A DNA stretch of 64,000 nucleotides. Source: Ryuthela nishihirai. Lineage: Eukaryota; Arthropoda; Arachnida; Araneae; Heptathelidae. Shown here piece after piece: positions 1 through 8,905 of the stretch. The stretch covers positions 74,459,501 to 74,523,500 of the forward strand of contig JAWZYU010000011.1 in NCBI GenBank assembly GCA_038380435.1, read 5' to 3'. A program made the position numbers and the translations under genes. The notes under the pieces are model-generated. The model searched no databases, had not been told where the DNA came from, and saw only the letters and a program-made list of their open reading frames with translations. Within the stretch, counting starts at the first letter, position 1, and every line of letters starts with the position of its first letter.

Positions 1-96
1 GAATATAAAAATAATATTGAAAAAAAAAAACATTCCAAAAACTTTATTACTGTCTACTGCCATTAATAAAGAAACCGTAATTTAAAAAAAATTAAT
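1..96. other. AT-rich flank, no gene seen
   Basis: AT-rich sequence outside the large inverted repeat that begins near 97. I see no coding or repeat signature here. Confidence 0.5.
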
Positions 97-266
97 TAAG
101 AGTTTGCCTTAAACCATATAATTGACAACTAATAAAGTTGTACATCAATGTTATGATGCAGGTATCCATAACTTATGATCATGGCTTATGAACAAGTATC
201 CATAACTCCAAAGAGTTTACCATTTATTAACAAAAATTAGAGTAGAGGTACACAATGCGGTAATTA

Positions 267-640
267 AAATTAAAGTTATTTAAATTCTCTATGACATTGT
301 TAAATGTTTTTAAGCACTTCAACACATGGATTATGTTATCATGTATCAATAATTATTAAGGTGAGATTTACGTACCATGCCATAGAGGATGGGTAGTAAC
401 AGGAACTTCTGGGATGATTTCAGTGACAAATTTAATAATCGACATCACTTGCCGGAAAGAACATCGATTATTAAATCTGTCACTGAAAGCATCCCAGAAG
501 TTACTGTTACTACTCATCCTCTACAGCATGGTATGTAAATCTCACCTTAATAATTGCTGATACTTGATAGCATAGTCCATGTGTTGAAGTGCTTAAAAAC
601 ATTTAACAGTGTCATAGAGAATTTAAATAACTTTCATTTT
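267..640. repeat. Near-perfect 176-bp-arm palindrome
   Basis: Arms at 267-442 and 464-640 are reverse complements with roughly one difference per 10-15 bases and a 21-bp spacer. The best matched part is around the centre, where CAGTGACA-type sequence and its complement flank the loop. It sits between the outer tip and the long left arm of the 7.8-kb inverted repeat and has no equivalent near the right arm, so it is probably a separate foldback or MITE insertion. No target-site duplication was identified. Confidence 0.85.
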
Positions 641-645
641 AACAT

Positions 646-1722
646 TTATTGCAACTTCAGCAAATAAAGTAACTCTTATTAGAGTTTTAAAGTTATATTA
701 AGATTCTTTTACACCACAAGTGTTCTTAAGTTTAAGATGGTATGTGCTCAGCTACTCTACCACAGCAATGATGACATTTGCCAATTGACAGTTCTTAAAT
801 TATAAAGATGGAAGTTTATAATAGCATACCACTCTTAAAAAATCTATTGCTTAGCTGCTTCATCTGGTGTCTAACAGCTTGCTGACACTTCAGATTTCCT
901 TAGCGTCTGTTGTTAGAATTTGCTGTTCTTTTCATTCCAGATAACACTCCATCTTGTTGTGGTAGTTTCTGTATGGGTTTGCTAAGTCTTTTACTGCACT
1001 AGCTGCATTCCATAGTATAATTCACTATTCAAGCTCTCTTGTGGTTTGCACTGATTGAAGTTAGAGACTTGCTCATTCAGCATGAAGTTAAAAAACTTAA
1101 CCTACTTTACATTGAAACAATAACACAAATGTTAACACAATGGACATGTTTCACCATTCACAATGGACATGTTCAATGGACATGTTCACTTCTCTTGCGA
1201 GGCTTCATCAAGCAAAGATAAGATGTTATGAACATTATTTAAGTGACTCTCCCCTACTGGTGGTAATTGTCACTAGGGCTGTGCTTATTGAGGAGCAGTT
1301 TCCAAGCTACTGGGAGAGGGGTTGATTCAGCATTGCAGAAGTGGCCTTTATGCAAATTATTAAAATATTCTCTAAATACTTGAACTGAAACTTTGTTGGG
1401 GGTGCAGCTAATAATGTAGTCAGTAAATCTTCAACTTCCATATTATTTTCCATTATGGTTTATGCCAGTGCTGTGGTTAGATTTTGTTTTTGTATATGAT
1501 CAAAGGGACCTGGGTTCAAGCCCCAAGGTATGATGTTTGTGTTGTTTATCTGTTGAGGTTCACCATCCACACACTTTATACTATGGTGTATAAACTGACA
1601 GGCTTCTGCCAGACCTCTGTGGAAAGCAGCTGCTTGAGGTTCCATTAATCTTTCATCTATTGTTCAGTACATATCTACTTTTTCCTTGCAATTTCTTTTC
1701 TGAGTCCAGGATTTTAACTTAA
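646..1722 (+). repeat. Left arm of the 7.8-kb inverted repeat
   Basis: This arm is the reverse complement of 6803-7880 along its length, from TTTATTGC near 646 to the CCAGGATTTTAACTTAA end near 1722. It has a local expansion of an AATGGACATGTT motif at 1138-1190 that the right arm lacks, so the two arms have diverged since they formed. It encloses a SINE-B copy that is also present, inverted, in the right arm, so the SINE was there before the arms were duplicated. Confidence 0.85.
1495..1645 (+). mobile_element. SINE-B copy in the left arm
   Basis: tRNA-like B box (GGGTTCAAGCCC) near 1513 and the family 3' end (GACCTCTGTGG then GCTGCTTGAGG) ending near 1645. The same organisation is seen at 31136-31292. 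The A box is not clearly preserved. The element sits inside the inverted-repeat arm. Confidence 0.7.
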
Positions 1723-1756
1723 CACACCGAAGAGCCAAAACATTAGGACCACCTGC

Positions 1757-2221
1757 CTAATATGATGTTGGTCCTCCATGTGCCACCAAAACAGTTCTTA
1801 CACGGTGAAGCACGGACACTACAAGATTTCTAAAGGTGTCTTTGGTATCTGGTACCAACACATTACAAGTAGATCCTTTAACTCTCATAAATCGTGTGGT
1901 CGAGCTGCCACAACACAAATAATAGATGCTCGACTGGATTGATATCTGGGGAATTTGGAGGCCAGGGCAATATCTGGAAGTCTTCCTCATGTTCCACAAA
2001 CCATTCTCGAACAATCCAGGCAGTGTGGCATGGCACATTGTCATGCTGAAAGAAGGCACTACTAAAGGGGAATACCATTGCCATGAAAGGATGTATCTGG
2101 TGTGCAATGATGTTTAGGTCATAGTTTCCTGCACAAGAATGACTGGAACCCGGGTTTCCCAGCAGAATTCCTCCACTGGCTTGTTTTCGTCCCACAGTGC
2201 ATACTGGTTAAAGGTGTAAGT
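1757..2221 (-). pseudogene. Tc1-like transposase, DDE C-terminal half
   Basis: The minus-strand translation contains FFQHDNVPCHTA and PPNSPDINPVEHL, the hallmark second Asp region and the terminal DE region of Tc1/mariner DDE transposases, which cut and paste DNA at TA sites. A frameshift near 2100 separates two overlapping reading frames (starts near 2195 and 2107), and the usual W of the EHLW box lies beyond the frame break. The N-terminal part of the same gene continues at 3936-4270 after the inserted LINE. Dead remnant; sure of family, not of subfamily. Confidence 0.85.
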
Positions 2222-3843
2222 TCATGGTGAAATTAGCCTCCAATGAGGGGCTCCCACACCAGTCACAAAAGGAGGGAGAGATAGAAGAGGCAGAAGAAAC
2301 TACCTCTCAGCTATCTCTCGAAATTATTAACTATACTAATCTTGTTAAAATAGGAAAGACATTAGACCTTGCAGAAGAGACTAATGTACTGAAAGAAAGC
2401 AGTGACCAGTCGCAAGCATGTTGACTGTAGCCAAGAAGGGAGGTGATGGAATAGTCGGTGGTTCTGATAGCGTGAAAGCTTCTCTTTCAGCATTGTAGAG
2501 GGAGCAGTTGAGCAGTACGTGAGATAGTCTCAGGTGTGCTGCATGTGGCACAGTTAGGACTGTATGCGTTACCGAGAGTGTGAAGCATAGAGTTGCTGTA
2601 GATGACACCAACTCGGAGACAATGCAAGAGTCTCCTCGGATCTGCAAAGTTCTCTGAGATTAGGAGCAGTGAGAAAAGGGTCTACCAGGTACCTGAAAGA
2701 AGAACAACTGGAGTCCCTCTGCCATTGGGCAAGACGATATTAGCTCATCAGTTCTGAGACAAAACTCTTGCAGTCTTAGAGAGAGAGAGAGGTAATTAGT
2801 TACACACCTATGACTCTCAAGGGCTTCTTTCATGGTCCGATCAACAAGTTCATTGCCAGGTATCCCTACGTGGGAGGGGGATCCACTGAAATGGATCATG
2901 ATACCAACAAAAGTAACCTTGGAGATGTCTCCAGGATCTTCTGAATGAGGAAGGGATTGCAGCTCTTGCTGTCTCTCTTCTGGAGGGATGGCAAGGCTAA
3001 CTTCGAGTCACAGAGAATGACAAAGTTGCCACTCCCACAGCTGAGGATAAAAGTTACAGACTGTCAGTATCGGGGATGGCAGAGGCAGCATATCATCTCT
3101 CCCAATCTACAGATCCGTCAGTGTGGACCTCAGTACATCTCTCATATCGTTAAGTGACATAGGAGGTGGAGATAAGCCTGATGGCAATTGGATCTGAGTC
3201 ACCTTTTCGACCTAGAGAAGGAACAGTGACATTGATCATAAGATCACTATTCCCCCAGGATGGAAGGTTCAGAAAGAGCATTTGCCAGCAGTGGAGCTAG
3301 CAGGGAGGATTCAGTCATAGAAGTCAGTGGCAGACATGGTGATGGCAGAGTCTGTCTTACTACTTCCTGAGAAGCTTGTGGTTCTAGTGGAGGGAGTGGA
3401 GCCTCGAGAGATGACACAATATATCTCTCTTCCAATGCAGGTGGAAAAGCACGTCATCAGTTCTGCTATGACAGACACATTAGGTGTTTTAGGGCAAAGT
3501 CTGAGACAGAGGCACAGAGATATAGTGTGGACAGCGGCCAACTTGCTCAACAGTGAAGCAGAGGCATTGCTCAGAAGGTGACCCCTGCAGTTGACGAGGG
3601 AGAGGATCAAGTGCTTATACAAGACCAGGAGAGTCTTGCAGGAACTTCCCCAGTGGGTACCAGCAACGAAAGACAGTATATTTCTCTGTGCAGTGTCAAC
3701 TTTCTTAAGATGCTGGATGAGAGCTCCCCAGGTCAGCTTGTGGTCCAGGGCAACACCAAGGAACTTATGTTGTTTGACGACCTTGATGTCATCAAACAGC
3801 ATAAGTGGAGTGGCCTTCGGCTACACAGCCCTATTTCCAGCAG
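2222..3843 (-). pseudogene. I/Jockey-like LINE: RT thumb, RNase H and C-terminal zinc motif
   Basis: Read on the minus strand, 3802-3311 gives the end of a reverse transcriptase with HKFLGVALDHKLTW, followed by a WGSSCKTLLVLYKHLI segment typical of non-LTR RTs. At 2899-2780 comes SHVGIPGNELVDRTMKEAL, the signature close of a LINE RNase H domain. Farther on, near 2600-2500, a Cys-x2-Cys...His...Cys motif (CATCSTPETISHVLLNC) matches the C-terminal zinc motif found after RNase H in these LINEs. The element is 5'-truncated, frameshifted, and lies inside Tc1-like element A. Its 3' end (2222-2256) matches a solo fragment at 22541-22576. Confidence 0.8.
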
Positions 3844-3844
3844 G

Positions 3845-3935
3845 GTTGAAGTTTATCTCTATCATTTAATAGAGTTTTTTAATATTATTATTATTTACAG
3901 TATATGGTAATTTCAAATCATATTTAGCTTCATTG
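3845..3935 (+). repeat. Copy of inverted-repeat arm sequence at the LINE junction
   Basis: From GGTTGAAGTTTATCTC to TTTAGCTTCATTG this segment is almost identical to 4388-4488, which lies outside the Tc1-like element. It sits exactly between the truncated 5' end of the LINE and the resuming Tc1 sequence, so it looks like filler acquired during LINE insertion or a later rearrangement. Confidence 0.75.
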
Positions 3936-4270
3936 TTTTTGTACTGTGTGTTGTACACATTACTCCTGTCACCAGCATTAAAATTATGGGCGAGTTGCAC
4001 CACAGTATCCCTTCTGTTCACTCATACTATACAGGATAGCCTTTGCTCACCTCTAGAATCGATGAGCGGTGGTCAGCTCGCACCTTGCCGGCAGTTCGTG
4101 GTTTTTCCCTCCTCAGACCACTTTTTGAAGGTACTAATCATGGCTGACCGTGAGCACCCCACAAGCTTTGCCATCTCGGAAATGCTCTGACCCAGTTGTC
4201 TGGCTATTACAATTTGGCCTTTGTCAAATTCATTTGTCCACTGCCTATCCCATCTAAGAACAAGAGCTCA
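3936..4270 (-). pseudogene. Tc1-like transposase, N-terminal helix-turn-helix part
   Basis: On the minus strand the frame reads [18 protein letters not shown] followed by [10 protein letters not shown], which matches the first helix-turn-helix DNA-binding domain of Tc1-family transposases. It has an in-frame stop shortly after. It belongs to the same interrupted element as the C-terminal half at 1757-2221; terminal repeats lie 100 bp upstream at 4350-4374. Confidence 0.75.
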
Positions 4271-4374
4271 ATATCAGGTGTTATTTATACCCATTTCATG
4301 TGCCGTTGTTTATCTGCAGTTGATTCAATTTGCATAAAGATGCACTGATTATAATGTTTTGACTCTTTGGTGTA

Positions 4375-5655
4375 TATTCCTCTTGTTGGTTGAAGTTTAT
4401 CTCTATCATTTAATAGAGTTTTTTAATATTATTATTATTATTTACAGTATATGGTAACTTCAAATCATATTTAGCTACATTGTTTTTTGGGGAAGCGGGG
4501 AGGAAGGAGACACTCACATTATTTATAATAGTGGAAATTTCAAATCATATTTAGCTAAAAACATTTTCTATTCTTTGGGAGACAACAGATATATACACTG
4601 GTAATATGGGAAACTGTATATTGCAAATTTTCGGTATTTTGAGCTGGTGTTGGTTGAGAGTCTTTTTAATATATATTTTACTGCATTATGTTCTTCTCAT
4701 GAATCCAATTGAGTATCTTGCCTCTAAACTAGTGTTATATATATGAAATTTATTTATTTCAGTCGAATGCTTCTTTACAATATCTGTACTCTTGTTAGAT
4801 ATGTATTTATTGCTGATTTAAAACTTAATAAATTTCTACAGTTAACATTGTCTAGTATCAGGGGAAATACCACCTCGTATGAGGGGTTAAATCTTCAGAC
4901 ACAAATCAGCTGCATTAACAACTTACTGATATATCTTCAGCAATATACATATATATTTCAGATATTCATATACTATGTATAACACTGAAATCTTAATAGT
5001 TAGCTAGGTAGTCGCTGGAAGGAGAGCTAGGCACCAATCCTCTGTGATGATGCATAGACCTGGCCAGGCCTAACACCTAATGTCCGACCTGCTTTCTCGT
5101 GGTGCAGTCCATTAGTACCTTTCAAAACAGATACTCTCATGTGGAAGTGAACAAAAAGGGAGGGCTGCCAGATTAGTGTGGCCTACTGATTTGGACAGCT
5201 ATGGCTACTTTTCTTTTTTTTTCTACCATGCTGAGGAGAGGTCAACCACACAGGTTTCTTGGTGCTGACCATATAAACTTACCGAATTGGAATGGAATAA
5301 GGCTCGATCTTCATTATGGATCCTGAATTTGCTGCACTGGTGGGCTTCTGTGGAGGGAAAAATCTTCCGCTGTGTTTTCTGTTTGTGAGTTCACAGACGC
5401 CAATGAATAGATTCACAGGATATATTTTATCAGCTGGTGGATAATCCTGAGCAGAGGTCATCACAGGCACCTGAACTCTTGCTTTTATTGGCTCTGTCAA
5501 ATTCTACATTGGAGGAAGTCTTCCAGTGCAGATGGCTTCAGCCTTTAGTAGTGGGGGAATGGATCTTTGCCCCATGCTTGCGATTAGGGGGCTGTTCAAT
5601 ATTGTTGGCATTCCCTCTCCAATAAACAGTTTATTAAACATCCCACTAACCATTT
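4375..5655. other. Continuation of inverted-repeat interior, no gene recognised
   Basis: 4388-4560 resembles 3845-3935 and, inverted, 6585-6790 (shared ATTTCAAATCATATTTAGCT and complement). The remainder to 5655 has only short open frames. I recognise no protein domain; it may include the untranslated 5' part of the RTE fragment that follows. Confidence 0.5.
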
Positions 5656-5659
5656 TTTC

Positions 5660-6117
5660 TCCATAGGTAATTGGATTGTGAGGACTCTGCACAGAACATA
5701 TTCTCTTGATGTCCTCACAAGAATTCCACCGTTATAACCTTGATATTCTCAGCTTGAAAGAGACCAGATGGACAAAGGTCAGATTCTTAAAAATAGCCTA
5801 AAATTTCTCTTTTCAGGGAGGGAAGATAATAAGCATCACCAAGGAGTTGGTCTGCTTCTCAGCACACACACTAGTGATGCTCTTTTAGGATATGAGTGCA
5901 TTAATAAAGTTTTCTTACAGCAAAATTTCAGACAAACATTAAAGACTTGAATCTTATCTGCTATTATATCACCACCAAAGAGGCCAAAGAGGATGAGAAG
6001 GATAGATTTTATGGACAACTTCAGGAATTTTGAATTCTGTCAAGAAAGGAGATATTACAATTGTTCTAGGTGACTTCAATGCCAAAGTTGGTACTGACTC
6101 TGACCTTTGAGGTGGGA
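5660..6117 (+). pseudogene. RTE-type LINE fragment, endonuclease N-terminal region
   Basis: Frames read NWIVRTL (5670s), then DILSLKETRW, GVGLLL and, after a frameshift near 6030, VLGDFNAKVGTDSD, the order of motifs in the apurinic-like endonuclease of RTE LINEs, which nicks the target DNA. It matches 23470-23840 and adds sequence upstream of that copy. An in-frame TGA follows at 6108. The copy is cut off at 6117, where a Tc1 fragment begins. Only the first half of the endonuclease is present. Confidence 0.8.
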
Positions 6118-6139
6118 TGATAAGAATTGATATCATATC

Positions 6140-6547
6140 TCATGTTTCATGTTGAACGTTTACCCTGGTGGTGGTGGTGTCTACCAACAGGACAATGTGT
6201 CCTGCCATGTCACTAAAAAGGAAGGTAAGGACATGTCACTAAGTCACTGTGACTGGTTCCAGGAACACAACAGCGATGTCTCCATTCTCCCTTGGCTGGC
6301 GAAATCGACCGACCTCAATCCCACAGAGCACTTGTGGGACCATTTAGATCGACAGGTTCGGCATGTGGACCCACAACCACATCATTTCCAGAACCTCCGT
6401 GCTCTGCTGGAGTCCAAATGGGCATGTGTGCCTCTGGCTTCCAAGTCCTCATTGCATCCATGCCGCACAATCTTATGACTGTCATCCAGGCCAAAGGTGA
6501 TTATTCCCATTATTAGATAGGTGGTCATATTATTCTGCTAGACTGTG
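6140..6547 (+). pseudogene. Tc1-like element B, transposase C-terminus and right end
   Basis: The frame at 6149-6478 has VYQQDNVSCHV and STDLNPTEHLWDHL, the Asp and DE/EHLW boxes of a Tc1-family transposase. The frame stops near 6478 and is followed by GGTGGTCATATTATTCTGC, which is related in inverted orientation to the left end of element A (ACATTAGGACCACCTGCC). So this is the 3' end of a related but distinct Tc1-like element, truncated at its left by joining to the RTE fragment. Confidence 0.8.
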
Positions 6548-6559
6548 TGTATCTGTTGT

Positions 6560-6802
6560 CTCCAAAACAATAAAAAATATTTTAACTAAATATGATTTGA
6601 AATTTCCATGTATTATAAATAATGTTAAAATATATACTCTCCCATAATATATCCAGCATCTCCTTCCCCCTCTCCCCCCAAAAAAACAATGCAACTAAAT
6701 ATGATTTGAAAATAATATTACTATATATAATATACATATTGTAAATAATATTAAAAATCTCTATAAATGATAGAGATAATATGTTCCTCTTGTTGGTTGA
6801 AG
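6560..6802 (-). repeat. Inner inverted-repeat segment
   Basis: Carries AACTAAATATGATTTGAAAT twice (near 6585 and 6691), the reverse complement of motifs at 3910, 4450 and 4535, plus a CTCTATAAATGATAGAGATA stretch complementary to those copies. It forms the inner end of the right arm. Confidence 0.65.
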
Positions 6803-7880
6803 TTTAAGTTAAAATCCTGGACTCAAAAAAGAAATTGCAAGGAAAAATTAGCTATGTACTGAACAATAGATAAAAGATTAATGGAACCTCAAGCAGCTGC
6901 TTTCCACAGGGATCTGGCGGAAGCCTGTCAGTTTATACACCATAGTATAAAGTGTGTGGATGGTGAACCTCGGCAGATAAACAACACAAACATCCATACC
7001 TTGGGGCTTGAACCCAGGTCCCTTTGATCATATACAAAAACAAAATCTAACCACAGCACTGGCATAAACCATAATGGAAAATAATATGGAAGTTGAAGAT
7101 TTACTGACTACATTATTAGCTGCACCCCCAACAAAGTTTCAGTTCAGGTATTTAGAGAATATTTCAATAATGTGCATAAAGGCCACTTCTGCAATGCTGA
7201 ATCAATCCCTCTCCCAAGTAGCTTGGAAACTGCTACTCAATAAGCACAGCCCTAGTGACAATTACCACCAGTAGGGGAGAGTCACTTAAATAATGTTCAT
7301 AACATCTTATCTTTGCTTGATGAAGCCTCGCAAGAGAAGAGGTGAAACATTTTGTCCATTGTTTTAACATTTGTGCTATTGTTCCAGTGTAAAGTGGGTT
7401 AAGATTTTTAACTTCATGCTAAATGAGCAAGTCTCTAACTTCAATCAGTGCAAACCACAAGAAAACTGGAAGAGTAATTCACTCTTTCAACTTTCTTGGA
7501 TGCAGCTACTATACCAGTTAATGTGGATGCAGCTAGTGCTGATAAATCTAAGCAAATCCATACAGAAACAACAACTACAAGATGGACTAGGTATCTGGAA
7601 CAAAGAGAACAGTAAATTCTAACAACAGATACAGGAAATCTCAAGTGTCAGCAAGCTGTTAGACACACCAGATGAAGCAGCCAATCAACAGATCTTCAAA
7701 AGAGTGGTATGCTATTTTAAACTTCCATCTTTATACTTTAAGAACTCTCAATTGGCAAACATCATTGTTGTGGTACAGTAGCTGAGCACTTAGCATCTTA
7801 AACTTAAGAACATTTGTGATGTAAAAGAACCTTAATGCAAGTTAAAAACAAGTTACTTTAGTTGCTGAAGTGGCAATAAA
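6803..7880 (-). repeat. Right arm of the 7.8-kb inverted repeat
   Basis: Reverse complement of 646-1722, uninterrupted here, which shows what the left arm looked like before Tc1-like element A landed in it. It includes an inverted SINE-B copy at 6888-7035. The short open frames (for example 7074-7274) are not conserved in the left arm and are not genes. Confidence 0.85.
6888..7035 (-). mobile_element. SINE-B copy in the right arm
   Basis: Begins with CCTCAAGCAGCTGC (the 3' end read backwards) and ends with the complement of the B box near 7015. It is the counterpart of 1495-1645. Confidence 0.7.
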
Positions 7881-7974
7881 TAGCAAACACTTCAGAGTTA
7901 TCAATACTTGCTAATAAGGCAAACTCTTAACACAGTTGTGCTGTTCTCTGAACAATTGCTTCTGTGAGCAGCAG

Positions 7975-8345
7975 ACCATTGTGTGCTTTTTTGCACACAA
8001 TGGGCTAAATGGACAGGTCACAAGGACTCCGAGGGCTCAGAGAAGGTTGGGGGAAGGGGACCCACTAGACAGCTGTTGGAAGGCATATGGTAGCCTTCCA
8101 TCAAGGCTATCCAGCATATTCTTTTACATGCACAGGGTATAGCTTTCCCACACAGGGGGAGGGGCCATGACTTAACATCCCATCCAATAGATAGTGGCTT
8201 TTTCAACCCCATCAGTGTCCCCTAATGACTGAGGGCAGAGCAGGGGGTTTTGTGGAGATATATCTCAAGGCTGGCCCAGCTGGGACTCCAACCTGGGAAC
8301 TACAGATTATGAGCCTGGCATGATACTGAGCAGCCATCCTCACCC
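7975..8345 (-). mobile_element. SINE-A copy (diverged)
   Basis: On the minus strand it runs from a degraded tRNA-like head near 8340 (with AACCTGGGAACTACAGATTATGAG complement region at 8290-8325) to a tail near 7985 with the family motif GTGTGCAAAAAAG (complement TTTTTTGCACACAATGG). The internal GACGTTAAG-type core is altered to GATGTTAAG. Diverged copy; no target duplication recognised. Confidence 0.75.
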
Positions 8346-8905
8346 CTCTTTTAATACAGTATTATCATGATAAATTAAACTGAATCAACTACTGTGTTTT
8401 ATATTTCATTTAATTATAAATTTTTTAATGATACTACCATCATTTCTATTGCTGATTCTCAATTTATATTATTATACACCAAAAAAAATATATATACATT
8501 AACCATCAATTATGTTGCAATCATGAAATAACAATTAGACCTTTAGCATGGAAAATTTTACATGAATTGCCAAATATTCTAGTAACCAATATACTCAAAA
8601 ATACCACCAAAAATCTGAGCTAAACTACAACAATTAAACACATAATGATGGTATATCAATGAACATCATACTGTACTTACTTATATCATGCTACTCATGC
8701 AAAAATATTATTTCCAAATAACCTTCTCTATATCATTGAATCAATTACCACCATAGCTATCAAAGGGCTTATTAAATTTTATTTTTTCATTATTATGATT
8801 CAACTTTGATTGATCAAAAACTGTTATATTTTATAAAAATTGATACAATTCATTGTCCAGCTTTATTTTGAAATGCTCTCTGCTCACTGTTCCTACCATT
8901 TTTAC
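8346..8905. other. AT-rich spacer
   Basis: No domain, SINE or LINE sequence seen between the SINE-A copy and the truncated start of the RTE LINE. Confidence 0.5.

Larger units (their letters stand above)
1722..4374 (-). mobile_element. Tc1-like element A, interrupted
   Basis: The terminal inverted repeats are visible: ACACCGAAGAGCCAAAACAT at the left and, on the other strand, TACACCAAAGAGTCAAAACA at the right end (4374). Transposase remnants lie on the minus strand: an N-terminal helix-turn-helix region near 4270-3936 and the DDE C-terminal half at 2221-1757. The middle is replaced by an I/Jockey-like LINE (2222-3843) and a copy of neighbouring arm sequence (3845-3935). The element interrupts the left arm of the larger inverted repeat. 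It cannot encode a working enzyme. Confidence 0.85.
97..7931. repeat. Composite 7.8-kb inverted-repeat (foldback-like) structure
   Basis: The outermost matching ends are TTAAGAGTTTGCCTTA at 97-112 and its reverse complement at about 7915-7931. Inside these, arms of about 1.1 kb (646-1722 and 6803-7880) are reverse complements with scattered differences. The left arm also carries a separate palindrome (267-640) and the right boundary lies beside a SINE. The centre holds a Tc1-like element, an I/Jockey-like LINE piece, an RTE endonuclease piece and a second Tc1 end, so the structure is a nest of insertions. It could be a foldback transposon or an inverted segmental duplication; no single transposase can be assigned to the ends. 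Confidence 0.7.

Noticed and set aside
5279..5655. Coding sequence upstream of the RTE endonuclease (ORF1)
   Set aside because: Short frames on both strands but no zinc knuckle, coiled coil or other ORF1 feature recognised.
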